In this document: in pieces, positions 33,105 through 45,200 of the stretch
Numbering within the stretch: the first letter of the stretch is position 1
Layout of the letters: each line of letters begins with the position of its first letter
Source: Gnetum montanum
Lineage: Eukaryota; Streptophyta; Gnetopsida; Gnetales; Gnetaceae
Assembly: GCA_015680685.1 (NCBI GenBank)
Contig: MNCI01022333.1
Span: 101,249-165,248 of the forward strand
Direction of reading: 5' to 3'
Length of the DNA: 64,000 bases
Position numbers and translations under genes: made by a program
Notes under the pieces: model-generated
What the model saw: only the letters and a program-made list of their open reading frames with translations
What the model was told of the DNA's origin: nothing
The model's database searches: none

Positions 33105-33902
33105 TGATGAGTGGCGAGGTACCTCTACACTCAACCATATGAATACGAGCATCTCATGCGTGATCCGGTTGAACTCCAGGGACTAAGTGCTTACGCGCGT
33201 TAATGGAACACTTAAGGTTAATCAATCGCTGTCTTCCCAAACTTACTTGTATTGTCACAGTTGTATGGTTAAGTAAGCTTGAGGTATATGATTTTTATAT
33301 CTTTTATCTTTTTAATGTCCTATGCTAAGAGGGGAAGGTGAAGAGAACTAAATGACTAACTTTCATTAATTATTCACTAACTAAGTTCTAATTATCCTAG
33401 CACCAGCATTTGTTCCCACTTGCCACACACACCCTGAACCAGTGCAACGCTGTTGGGATTACCAAGTGCTACTCGTTACTGGGTTACCAAGTGTTACACA
33501 CGTGCTCGAAGCAGTCGTATGGAGTGCACTTAACTAGGAGAGTCAAGGGTTGAAAGAGATTACTTATATAGGAAAGCATTTAAATATTTAACAATAATTA
33601 AATCATATTTAGCTTAGTCCACATGCTGCAAGGTTTATCAGAAAGTTCATCTTTATTGTCGTACACAAATGTGTGCTTAGGTACAATTTGCTCGAATAAA
33701 GATTCATTCACTTTAAGACTCCTACTACAGACACATGGAGATTATTCTAACTCTGGAATGGTAAAACTACTATAGTTTGGCTCAGGGTCTAAGTTTAGAT
33801 ACCTAAAATAGGGAAAGCTACCTCTTATTTATAGACATTGTGGTGGGCTGTAACATTGCATATGCGATATCGCATGAGTGGATGCGATATCGTGGCTCAT
33901 CA
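33105..33902 (-). repeat. E6 3' LTR (798 bp)
   Basis: It matches the right LTR along its length. Leftward TATAAATA is at 33833-33826. The sense U3 starts with GATATC-centred palindromes (GCGATATCGC). Immediately inside, 33903-33912 read on the minus strand is the purine-rich CATGGGGGTA, a good polypurine tract. Confidence 0.9.
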
Positions 33903-33982
33903 TACCCCCATGAATGAATGAAAAATCATCCTCGTGTTCCTTACAAAATATTGGGAAGGTATGGGATCATTGACTTGAATGA

Positions 33983-34429
33983 NNNNNNNNNNNNNNNNNN
34001 NNNNNNNNNNNNNNNNNNNNNNNNNNNNNNNNNNNNNNNNNNNNNNNNNNNNNNNNNNNNNNNNNNNNNNNNNNNNNNNNNNNNNNNNNNNNNNNNNNNN
34101 NNNNNNNNNNNNNNNNNNNNNNNNNNNNNNNNNNNNNNNNNNNNNNNNNNNNNNNNNNNNNNNNNNNNNNNNNNNNNNNNNNNNNNNNNNNNNNNNNNNN
34201 NNNNNNNNNNNNNNNNNNNNNNNNNNNNNNNNNNNNNNNNNNNNNNNNNNNNNNNNNNNNNNNNNNNNNNNNNNNNNNNNNNNNNNNNNNNNNNNNNNNN
34301 NNNNNNNNNNNNNNNNNNNNNNNNNNNNNNNNNNNNNNNNNNNNNNNNNNNNNNNNNNNNNNNNNNNNNNNNNNNNNNNNNNNNNNNNNNNNNNNNNNNN
34401 NNNNNNNNNNNNNNNNNNNNNNNNNNNNN
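33983..34429. other. Assembly gap (447 N)
   Basis: Run of N inside E6. Frames crossing it are meaningless. Confidence 1.
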
Positions 34430-35179
34430 AAGGGAACGAAATTAATTGATGCACCAAATAGGAATGCCAGTGGGTCCTCCCCAAAGCAGGCTCATGCCAG
34501 TAATGCCCTGACATTCCCACATTCAAAGAGTCTGTAGGCTCTAGAAATGTCATTTGGAAGCAAGAGTTAAAGTCTTAACCACAAGTGTTTACCAAAAATA
34601 AAATAATGCATCAACCAAAATATAGACTACTGATACAATCGGCAATGAGGTAAACAATGGAGAAAGAACGATGGAAAGAAGAGAATGGAATGGAGTCTCA
34701 AGAACAAGGTGGTGTACAACCCCTTGTGTGTTAATGGTTAATGTAACTTAGTAGATCTCATTCCAAATCTAGCCTCAAACAATCCACATCGAGTGACTTC
34801 ACATTAATACAATTGGCCAATCCATCCACCTGATGTAACAAGAATTCCTCTCTCCAAGAGTCACCACCATTTGAACAAAATGAGAAAGGAGAACATAGGA
34901 AGCAAGAAAGGACCTTAGTTAGAGAGAACATGTTTGTTTAGTTCCATAACCAATGCTTGTAGCCCAAGTGATTATTTTTTCTAAGGTGTGTGTTTTGAAT
35001 TATCACTTTTCACTCTTTTTTTTTTGCGTGAGAATCGCACCATGCAAAGGTTTATTATTTCTATTAGCTCAGCTTCCCGATAATGGAACAACGTTAGAAT
35101 GGTAAGGAAAACTCAAGAAGGAAACATCCAAGTACCTAAGAGAATGGCCAACAAAAATGCATCAAGTCCCCTTCAAGTC
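34430..35179 (-). other. E6 3' internal spacer
   Basis: No coding motif is seen on either strand. This should be the non-coding region before the E6 3' LTR. It ends at the E2 TSD ACACC (35180-35184). Confidence 0.5.
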
Positions 35180-35184
35180 ACACC

Positions 35185-36739
35185 TGTAATGATGGAAAAT
35201 GTCGGCAGCTGGAAATACCGACCGAGATTCCGTGTACATAGTTTTAACCACGGATCCGCGCGATGGCTAAGCTGGAAAACGAATCCACGGTGCCCTGAAT
35301 GGTCTTGTCGATCCGACAGGGACTTATGGGTCAGTAAAACGATGATGATTATGGATCTTTGCGTGCTGCGATTTGATTTGAGAAATTGTGCAACGGGAGG
35401 AAACTGACGTAGATGGATCGCTACGGGGATAACGTCAAAAAAAATGCTGAAGAGATGCTAATCGGGAGAGAAACGTGTAATTCTCAAAAATCAAAGATCT
35501 ATGTTTCAATTCCAGATAAGATGTATGATTGTATATCACGTTACAATGGGAGAAAACCCCCAACAACTTGATACAAAATGAGCACAAAACAACAAGAAAA
35601 CTTTCTAGACAGAAGTCCGATCTACCTCATGGGCCAAAGCCCAGGTGCAAGAATGGTCAAGCTCTGAAGTTTGTCGATCAACCATTTCTGATCGATAGAA
35701 CCTGCTAAGGGCGATCCCCTGTTCTGCTTCTTTGCTTCGGGTAGGTTCTGCTCAGGACAGCGATCTCTCCTGTTGTTAAGGCTCAGGCGTATTACGCTCT
35801 GTTCCTGCTGAAGGATGGTGTTGTCAGCAGTTACCAAAAGGTTGCTTTTTGTTTCTCTGCTCAAGGAGATAAGTGTTTCCTCACTCAGAAAATGCTCTTG
35901 ACCTTTTGATCTGCTGCCAACCAAAGTGATAAGTGCTCTGGTGCTCAGAAAATGCCTCTGTTTCTCTGGTTTGTCAACTTGTCAACTAGCCAACTCCTCG
36001 AATCCTCCCACCCGTGTGTCTTTGTCAACTGGGGTATTTATAGGCTGCGACGCTTCCGTGAAAAAAGGCACAACCTTGATGATGTGAGCCCGGATGTTGC
36101 GGGTCCTATTGACGTGATTCTTTCAAGTCGGACTACGACTATGCACAACACGCTCGTTTGCGTGTTGTGCGTGTGAGGAGCAGGTACATGTTAAGCATGT
36201 CTCGGCTGCATTTAGGCTGTATTACACTCATTCACGTTGTGTTGCGTGTATGAGCGTAATCTGATGTAAAAAATAATGAGCTCAAGATTGTTTTACGCTC
36301 ACTACGCAACTGTGCGTGACAAAGCGTAAATGTAACGTATGCTCACTACGCAGCTGCGCGTGGTGAAGCGTAAACAAGGTATAACTTACGCTCATTACGC
36401 AACTACGCGTGATAAAGTGTAAATAATGCATAACTTACGCTCACCACGCAGCTGCGCGTGATGAAGTGTAACAAGCGTGCAACTTGAATTATGACCCACG
36501 CACTGGTACGCACCGCCACGTAACGAGCGTAAAGACCAGTTATTTATGCGCTGCAAGCAAAAGTGCCAACATGTCATGCTTCTCTGGACTCTACCTTCAA
36601 CTGTCTTGGAGCTTATTACGCTCATTACGCTTCCATGCGTGATAGAGCGTAAACTTGTCCTTGAACAAATTTTATGCACGTTCTCGCTCGCATTACGAAT
36701 CTTTTCCTGAGGCCGACTCGTAATTTTCACGGTGTTTCA
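35185..36739 (-). repeat. E2 3' LTR
   Basis: Starts TGTAATGATG, ends GGTGTTTCA. Leftward TATAAATA is at 36042-36035. U3 (36200-36720) consists of repeats such as TTACGCTCACTACGCAGCTG followed by CGCGTGGTGAAGCGTAA, in which the outer TTACGCT/AGCGTAA and inner CACGCAGC/GCTGCGCGTG arms can fold into long hairpins. Plus-strand frames here are not genes. Confidence 0.93.
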
Positions 36740-37796
36740 ATGGCTCCTATTTGTTGACAGTTAGAGGGCTTACCCAAAAAACGTCAACAAAGAATGCGAA
36801 ACACCGGATCGGTAGAAGCAAGAACAACGTTCATCCATGACTACTCAGGTGTTGCCCTGTCCACATGAAAGAGGAAGACTGGCAGGCATGGGAGATAAAG
36901 GGATGTAACTGGAAACAAGTTCGGGGAAGATGAAAAATGTACGTGTACTCATGTCAACAGGAATGCTTTCAGACGAGCGTAGCACGTCAATCTGAGATGT
37001 CTCTGTTACAAATTGTAGCAGGAATGCGTGCAAAAGAAGCATTGCACATCACTTTCTACGATATCTTTGCTAGCGTGAGTGCGGAAAATGAATACTTGCG
37101 TATGTAGATGTTGCGTATGGGAACCGGGTGGTGGGGAAAAAGGAAGCAAGAGTTAAGGGTAGAAGTGTGTCGGGTAGAGATGTGCAAAGATGAGTGGTTG
37201 GGAAAACCTGAGCAGCCATTTCAACATGCTGTTGTACTTCATCGCTTAAATGGACACACCTTTGAATGACATCCTGCAAGGTAAGCAGCCTGCAACCACA
37301 AAAGAAAATAGAGGACGCCATTGCTCATGAACAAAAGGCAAGGTTCTTGGAACCAATACTGTCTGATGTTAGTTAGAGCCGATGGACTGCAAAGAAAGAG
37401 CCGGAGCACTTGGGCGGAGCCGCCAATCCTGATGATTCGGCCCTGCATATCTTCGCCAAAAGGCATCAGACACAGTGCAGCTCACTGGTTGCACCAGGAA
37501 CCGGCCAGATGAATCTACGAGGCCGGCGTCCGATAGCGATGATTGGCGGGGATTCTTGGGGCCGTTGCCAACGAGGATTTTGTTGGGGCTCCGACTAATG
37601 AGGCTAAACTCCCAGAGGTGCTACCACTGCGGTGGACGCGGTGGCGGCATCTCCGAGGGATCAGTAAGATGCCTCTCTACTTATCCGAGGAATCAGTAAG
37701 ATGCCGGTGGGGTGGTGACATCGGAACTGTCTCAGCATCCCACCCCGTTGGCTGTGCAGCTGTATCGGAGATGATCGCACTCGCTTGACTTGCATG
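36740..37796. other. E2 region between polypurine tract and minisatellite
   Basis: The polypurine tract (minus-strand ACAAATAGGAGCCAT) occupies 36740-36754. From about 37080 to 37790 the plus strand has less AT-rich, coding-like frames (for example IAHEQKARFLEPILSDV, then GGAANPDDSALHIFAKRHQ) with a donor-like GCAAG/GTAAGC at 37279. They may be remnants of another antisense gene, but the E1 counterpart does not align clearly. Confidence 0.35.
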
Positions 37797-38295
37797 AGTT
37801 CCAGTTTTAAGTCCGGGTAGACTGCTGTTACCGGTTTTAAGTCCCAGCAGACCATGGTCCCAGTTTAAAGTCTAGGTAGACCGAGAAGTGCTAGTTTTAC
37901 GTCGTAGTGGACGGTGGTCAGGCTGGTTTATGGTCTCAGCAGACCATGCTGTGGATGTCAGTTTCGTGTCGTGACCCAGGGACAGATCTGTGCTGATTTT
38001 ACGTCTCAGCAGACGGCTACTTACCTGTGCCAGTTTAGCATCATGGCGGACGCATGCGAAAGATGCCAATTTCGCGTCTTGGTGGACCTGTACAACATTG
38101 TCAGTTTTACGTCGTAGCGGACGGTTACCACTTGCCAGTTTAGCGTCGTGGAAGACGCGTGCAAAGCATGCCAGTTTTGCATCGTAGCAGACGGTTGGTG
38201 CCTATTTAACGTCGTAGCAGACGTGCAGTGCCAGTTTTACATCGTAGCGGATGTGCAGTTCCAGTTTTACGTCGTAGCGGACGTGTACCATCATA
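37797..38295. repeat. E2 hairpin minisatellite downstream of integrase
   Basis: About 15 units with the core CAGTTTTACGTCGTAGCGGA. Stems vary in pairs: ACATC/GATGT, ACGTC/GACGT, GCGTC/GACGC and CGTC/GACG. Same place and core as E1 14537-15125. Confidence 0.88.
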
Positions 38296-38320
38296 CCTGC
38301 TGTTGACACTGTAGATGCTG

Positions 38321-39740
38321 CTAGATGAAATACCGCTTCAAGTATACATGATTTACAGGATTTGCTAACTCGTTGTCGTTGACATCTGCCAATTTGAACG
38401 CTCTGTTGTTGTATGCGTCGATCACCAAGAAAGGGCCTTCCCAGTTTGCAGAGAACTTGCCTACTCGTTCACACACAGCCTTGAGAACCAGGTCTCCTTT
38501 CTTGATCGGACGCTGCTGAAGATTATGATGATGCTTTTGTCTTTGTTTATCCTGATATTTCTCAATTGCCTCAAGAGCCTGTATCTGCTTCTCTTCCAAT
38601 GAATCGAAATCCATTATCCGAGCCTCGGTGTGTTGAGCCTTATTTATAATGGTGGAGAGGACCATTCTCAGAGAAGGAATTTGCAACTCGAGAGGTAGCA
38701 CCACCTCAGATCCATAAACCAGGCTATAGGGCGTACTACCTGTAGCTGTCCCACATGTAGTACGATATGCCCATAGCACGTAGAGGATCTGTTCATGCCA
38801 CCGTCTTTTGTTGTCGTCGAGCATTTTCTTGAGAAAATTGATAATTATCTTGTTTGATGCTTCAGCTTGACCATTTGCCTGCGGGTAATAGGGAGAGGAA
38901 AAGGACTGCCTGATGCCTAAGTTGTCACAGAAGGATTTGGTATCCGTGCTACTAAACTGTGGCCCATTGTCGGTCACAATAGTCATTGGGAGACCAAACC
39001 TGGTTACTATGTTGTCCAAGATAAAATGGAAAACCTGTTCGGATGTGATTTTCCGTAGGGGAACAGCTTCTACCCACTTCGTAAAATACTCAGTAGCGGT
39101 AATGATGAAGCTATTCCCTGCGGAAGATTTTTGCGTGATGGGTCCTATGATGTCCAGTCCCCATCGTTGGAATGGCCATGTTATTTGTGTTGTGTGCAAC
39201 TCCGTAGGTGACACGTGGATTAGGTTTTCATGACGTTGACATGTGTCACAGATCTTAACTTTTGTCAAACAATCTCTTTCCATGCGTGGCTAGTAGTACC
39301 CTAAGTGATGGATTTTTAGGGCCATAGCCCGTGGTGCTACGTGGCCACCGCACAGTCCCTCGTGAACCTCGCTGACTATGTGATGTGCTTGGTCTGCGTT
39401 AACGTAGGTGAGTAATACGCCATCAAAGGAACGCCTACAGAGAGTGCTATCTCCGATGATGACGTAGTGCCTAGCCCGCTTTCGGATTGCGTCCCTCTGT
39501 GCACATGTTAATGCAGATGGTAGTTCACCCTGTAAAATATATGATTTAATATGATCGTACCACTCAGGCGTGCTTCCCTCGGTAAGAGAGGAGATTTACG
39601 TCATCTGAATGATAGGGTTTGCTCAGTCTGTAATCAATGCAGGCAGGTGTTAAATAGGTGTGATGGCACATGTAAAGCCAGAGTGGCCAGTGCGTCGGCC
39701 AGCGTGTTGTCAGTCCGTGGGACGTGCTGGGTGTCGAAGG
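38321..39740 (-). pseudogene. E2 integrase (nearly open)
   Basis: The 320-residue frame 39283-38321 starts in the zinc-binding segment (CDTCQRHENLIHVSPTEL) and contains the catalytic triad: Asp in RWGLDIIGPI, Asp in TIVTDNGPQFSS and Glu in NGQAEASNKI. The usual tail follows with KFSANWEGPFLVIDAYNN (GPF motif), ending VYLKRYFI. Upstream of 39283 one TAG breaks the frame in the His-containing part of the zinc domain (39470-39284). Integrase joins element cDNA to the target DNA with 5-bp staggered cuts, in agreement with the 5-bp TSDs. All three catalytic residues are intact, so this domain decayed only slightly. Confidence 0.92.
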
Positions 39741-39747
39741 TCATAAA

Positions 39748-40530
39748 TCACCTCAGAAGATCTTTAGCCTGATCATAGTAGGGCTGCAAATGTACCGCCT
39801 TGCAAGCGTAGAATCCAGTGATTTGATTTATGACAAGCATCGAATCACCCCTAACTGCCAGGTGTTGAACATCAAGTTCTCCTGTAGTTAGTAATCCCCT
39901 AAGGAGCCCCTCGTACTCTGCTACATTATTCGTACAAGGGAAGGTCAATCGATAAGCGTGAAGATGCACATCCTCAGACGATAGCGTAAGAAGCGTGGCT
40001 GCACTACCGCCTCTGGCGGTTGAAGCTCCATCGAAATACAATGTTGCTTCGAGGCCTATTGAGATAGGGCTTAGACTATGTACATGCTCATCTGCGAACT
40101 CTGGCTCTATAGTTGCATGGTTGTCAATTGGTGAAGTTATTAACTGGTCGGCTATCACTTGGCCCTTCGTGGATGATTGGCCAATGTAGTGGAGATCGAA
40201 TTCTGCCGTGATAGCCTTCCAGCAAGCTATTTTGCTACTCTCGTATAAGCTATGCGTAATGGCCCTAAGGATGTTATTTTTACAGATGACGTTAACTTGT
40301 CTACGAAAAAGGTAATGCCTACATTTTTTGAGCGTAAAAACTAATGCTAAGAAATTATGCTCAACGTCGTTATATCTCGTCTCGTACGCGTATAGAGCGT
40401 GGCTCAGGTAGTAGATGGGAATTTCTGACCCATCATCCCTTTTCTGACAAAGCAACGTTGCTATTGCTACGTCCGAAGTGGCGAGGTAAATGAAAAAAGG
40501 TAGGTCCCTTTGTGGCGGGAAAACCATTGG
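39748..40530 (-). pseudogene. E2 RNase H plus archaeal-like RNase H
   Basis: A single 259-residue frame covers both domains. The first has IATLLCQKRDDGSEIPIYYL, YNDVEHNFLALVFTLKK and RHYLFRRQVNVICKNN. The second has LYFDGAS (first catalytic Asp), NNVAEYEGLLRGLL (catalytic Glu) and VRGDSMLVINQITG (third Asp). All expected acidic residues are seen. The doubled RNase H places E2 in the Tat lineage. It is out of frame with the preceding RT because of a small indel near 40540. Confidence 0.92.
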
Positions 40531-40534
40531 TAGA

Positions 40535-41798
40535 TGTTGCAGTTCTTGTTTTAGACTATCAAATGCACGCTGGCAATCATCGATCCATTCAAAATTAATC
40601 CCCTTTTTAGCAAATTTTGCATAGGGTGTAATTTGTCGGTTAACCTTGAAATGAACCTACGTATGAACTGTAAGCGTCCCTGTAACCCGCGTAATTGCTT
40701 GAGGTCTGTGGGAGGTTTTAACGTGACAATGGCTTTGACCTTGTCAGGGTCAACTCGTATGCCGGTTTCTGATACCACAAACCCCAGCATGCATCCGGTT
40801 TTGACTCCGAATACGCACTTCTTTGGGTTAAGCCGGAGCTCGTGTGTGGAGCATCTTTTAAGGACTAACTCTAGCTCCTCTGAATGATCTTCTCACTTCA
40901 AAGACTTCACAGCTATGTCATCTACATAATCATTCAACCTTCCTAGGAGGTAATCGCTAACGATGTATGTCATGGCCCGTTGATACGTCGCTCCGGAGTT
41001 CTTCAGACCAAAAGGCATCATGGTGTAGCAAAACGTCCCCCAGGGTGTCATGAACGTTGTGGTCAACTGGTGTTTTGGGTTAATGCGAATCTGGTTATAG
41101 CCTGAAAAGCCATCCATGAAGGACAGAAGCGCATGCCCAGCTGTTGTATCCACTAGCTGGTCGATACTCGACAACAGAAAGTTATCCTTGATTGTGGCCT
41201 TGTTCAAATCCCGGAAGTCTATGCATATGCGTATGCGCCCAGTCTTCTTTGGCACGACCACAATGTTAGATACCCAGTCTGAATAATCGACCACGTGGAT
41301 GAAACCAGCCTGATATAGTTTGGTGATTTCATCACGCACTGCTAGCGCGATCTCTGGTTTGATCTTGCGTGCCTTGTGCCTAACCGCTTTGATCTGTGGG
41401 TCGAGGATAATGTTATGCTGCATTAATCTAGGATCTAACCCAGGCATATCCTCATATGACCATCCAAAGACAATAATGTTATCTTACAGGACCTGTTTTA
41501 TTGCGTTGTGTGTTTTCTCGTCTAGCAAAGAACTGACCTTGAGTGTTTTAGTCTCACCCCTATGCGTAACGATAGGGACCTCACTAAGGGGGTCCTCGGT
41601 TATGTCTCTAGCCTCTAGGTCTAGCGTGCGCGTTGACTATTCTAGCCATTCTAGGGACGTCTCTGATGCAGCTATGGTTATGCCTGCTAAAGGGGGGTTA
41701 ACGTCTACTAATGTGGAGTCAAACTGTCTAATTAAGTTCCCGTATGGGTCTGTCAAAGTTAAAGGTGCTGAAACTGTGGCGTCCATCCTCCATCTATC
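40535..41798 (-). pseudogene. E2 reverse transcriptase
   Basis: After the acceptor-like TTTGCAG at 41806-41799 comes the leader MDATVSAPLTLTDPYG, one stop, an acidic stretch and then the RT in frame 41447-40893. Seen motifs: SDWVSNIVVVPKKTGRIRIC, DFRDLNKATIKDNFLL, SFMDGFSGYNQI (first catalytic Asp), PFGLKNSGATYQRAM and NDYVDDIAVKS (catalytic Asp pair). The thumb follows in another frame (ETGIRVDPDKVKAIVTLK). Stops within the leader (two) and the frameshift near 40890 make it inactive. RT synthesises element cDNA. Confidence 0.92.
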
Positions 41799-42055
41799 CT
41801 GCAAACTTGGCAAGCGCGTAAATGGTTAGGAGACAAGTGACGGGATGTTGCCAAACGTGGAAGGTTAACTGAATTTTGAATAATATAGACAAAGATTGTA
41901 ATCAATGTAACCCAATTACGAGGTGATAAGATGTGGTAGTTTAATGTCATTTCGGACAGTGGAGCGTGTGATATCGACCAAATTAATACCGGATTTTTGG
42001 ATTTTGTTTCAGGAAAGTTTCGCTTAAATTCGATATCAAGTCGGCGATCCTCGCG

Positions 42056-42063
42056 TATAAATA
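42056..42063 (+). promoter_or_regulatory. TATA box of the E2 antisense gene
   Basis: TATAAATA on the plus strand, 146 bases before the ATG. Compare 19262-19269 in E1. A hairpin word TAGTTTAATGTCATTTCGGA lies just upstream at 41937. Confidence 0.7.
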
Positions 42064-42209
42064 GGTGGTTCTTTGATGAAAACTGGTTGTTGGCTATCTT
42101 GAATTTGAATTTACAAGGAGAAGCAGAGAGAAGGAAGAGCAGAGAGCTAGGGCATGGAACCTTGCGACGATTTGTAAGTAGGCTATAAAGAAACTCTACA
42201 ACTATCGCG

Positions 42210-45200
42210 ATGGCACCGAAGGCGAAGAAGAAGAATGCAAAACTGGCTAAAATCGACGAAGTGCAGGCAAGTTTGAACCGTGTCTCGCAGGCGCTGATCG
42301 ATGTTTGCAACCCGACGCCTCTTAACCGGTAGGCCATTCTTCCTATGCTTACGCTTGTTCTATACGTCTATTTTGTTTTTCTTGCATGTCTTTTGTGTGA
42401 ATGCGAATGTCAAAATTAAGGACCTCGGGTTAATGTGAGGGTTTTGGTGAGGTTGCGTTCGTCGCCGTTGTCACGGACAAACCTTGTGTTGTTGCAAGGG
42501 TTTGCGCGATTTCGGCCTGGTTGCGTTTTACGAGTTCTGTGTTAGTTGTGCAAATATAGATATAGGTGTTAATGAGTCTTGGATTTTCCCTACAGCATCG
42601 CGCTGAAGCCCATCCTGATTGTGCTAAACATTATTGGGGTTTTATGCTGGGTAAACCCTATCGTCCCAAATGTTCCTCCCCCGCACACAAGAGTGCAGGG
42701 GAAGGCCATTTGATTTAGAAAGGGGGCACTAAAATTCCTGAAGTTTTAACTGCGCGACTTCAGCATCATTATTTGGTCCAATGTGGCCGGAGATGTTGTT
42801 GGTGCCCTTTTGGAGCACCTATTGCCGGGGTCTTCGCAGGGGATTCTGGCTTACCTGACAGACGGAGCCATCGAGACAGGCGATCCCGAGGACCAAGTGC
42901 TCAGCTCCCGGGGTCTAAGGAGCTTACACTGGATCTGGGATATGGCCCGTTTCAACTGTTATCACGCATACAACATGTTGTTCATGGCTCACCATGTGTC
43001 AACGTACTTCCAGAACCCACAAGGCACGGTGTACTACGCAGGCGGGTAAGTAGATCTGGCTAGTTGTATTGTCTTTATTATGATACAATGTCTGTTTTTG
43101 ATGTAAAAGGGGCTAAGAGAAGTCTAGATGTAGAGTGTAAATTAAGCTTACGCTGTATTGTACAGGTTTTTCATACGCGACAACAAGTTAATCGGCGACG
43201 GCGATACGCTGCCCTGGGCCGAAACGGCGATAACGGCGTTTACCGCGACTAACAACGTTCATGCTGGTGTTATCGGGTAAATCGGCCATGAGATGAATGA
43301 GTATCACACCCGTTATGAGCAGTCCTTCAAGAATTTCCAGGAACTCGGGTGGTTGCATGAGGACTAGACCCTGGATCCGCCCCTCAGCGTCGAGGACGTG
43401 GAGAGGGAACTCCCACAATTCCCATTTCCGTTTGGCCCCGGTAAGGTTTTCGTGTGCTTTAATGTTACTTGCGTAGTTGTGAGTTATGAATACTACGATA
43501 ATTTGTCTTGCGTTTTTGGCTTACAGTCAGGGAATCCTGGGAGATTACCCTTACGATTTCCGGCCGCGAGGCGAGAGATGTCCTCTTTCGTTACGGGGAC
43601 ATTAAGGAGGCACAACGTTGGCTTGGACACTCGGCGGCCCCAGTTGCAGTGGTCACCAAGATCCAGGCTGCAGGGCTAATGCACCTATTTTTGGCTGCAA
43701 CCCCTGATGTCCCCGCCAGCGAGATGATAGGCCTGGTCAACTCCTTTAGTGAGAAGGCGGATCGTTTCAGCACGCGCGTGCATAACGTGAGTGTAAACTT
43801 TGATATCAACGCTCAACTCTTCTTAGACCTGTTTGGCGTCCCCTCCAGCGGCCTTCCCATAAAAGTGAAGACCAAGAGGAGCGTCAGAGTGGAGGAGTTT
43901 CTGTAGGAGTGGGCAAGAATTCCTAAGGAGACCAAGGGGTTTCCTTGTGAGCAATTCGAGCTGAGGACCACCAAAACACTTTATCCCCTTTTCTGGGCCC
44001 GTACCTTCCCCAAAACCCTCTTGCAGGTGAAGTTCTTTTCAGTAGAACAGACGCGTATTATGCGAGAGGTCCTGGAGGAGGGATCCTGATTTGATTGGGG
44101 GAGCCATCTCGCCAAGGGGTTGCACAGCGAAATGGTCAAGCTTCGCGAGAAGCTTGAATCTCGCTTCAACGTGCACCATGCCTTTTTCATAGTCGTTCTC
44201 CGGTGGTTTGCTGAGTATCTGGTCGTTCAAAGGAATGGGGTCTGGGTACAGCAAGACCGAGACCAACTATCCAAACCTTGGATTGCCCACATCCTTAGCA
44301 CTACCCGTGGGCAGGATCCGCCGGAAGGGATCGCAGAGTCGATGTCTGTGACAACTAAAGGCATGACGGCACTCCGAGTGCAAGGGCTCGACAGTGTAGG
44401 CGGGATAATGCCTACCTACACCGGCGATGCCTTGCAAGGGAAGCGCTTGGCAGAGGAAATCGTGGAGCCTGCAGCTCGGCGGAAGAGGCTCCATCTGGCT
44501 GAGGCCCCTGGAGGCGAGGCAGGCCACACCGTTGGGCTCATGGTACAGCGGACTAAGCCTCCACCTGGTAAGTGTAAATAGTCTGTATACAAAATGTTTT
44601 ATTTAGATAAGCTGGAATTATATTCTAACACATGGGGATGTAAGCAGCAAAAACGACAGGTCGATTGACCCCTGAGACAGGGGCAATGGTGCCAAAACTT
44701 GGGGAGGGGACCTCAATTTTGGAAGAAGAGGCCCCGGCTGTTAGTATGTGCCGTGCGCAGGCTCCAGTGCATGGGGCGGCCCCAGCTGCTAGTGGGAACC
44801 GCATACAGACTGGGGAGGAGGCCCCTGCTACTGGAGCCAGAGACGCACAGACCCCGGTGCGTGAAATGGAAAGAAATACGGAGGATGTCAATGAAGTCGC
44901 CACTGTCACCGGCAGAGGTAATGAGCGTGTGTTTTACGGGTTTTGAAAGAGTCTGTAAATAGGTAATGTCTAACCGAGTTACGTTATAGGGGAAGGAGAT
45001 GCCTCGACGTCTGCTGCTGTTAACGAAATGTGGAGAGACTTCCCCGATAAGTTTACCTTCATGGAAGGCGTCATCAGCGACATGATCGGGCGTCTGGAAC
45101 GCATTGAACCTAGCACTAGTAAGTTAATCAAAGTGACTACGTAATGTCTTGGTGGTAATATGTCATCTGTCTTGATGCTTACTTTCTGTCAGGAGCTCAC

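Noticed and set aside
33900-34553. Frames across the second N run
   Set aside because: Same artefact of undetermined bases.
38913-39233. Plus-strand frames of about 106-114 residues (also 15766-16110) that resemble each other
   Set aside because: They are the reverse complement of homologous integrase sequences. Similarity follows from the integrase on the other strand.
41759-42337. 192-residue minus-strand frame overlapping the start of the antisense gene and the RT acceptor
   Set aside because: It is out of frame with the RT leader, crosses the intron-like interval and has no counterpart in E1.
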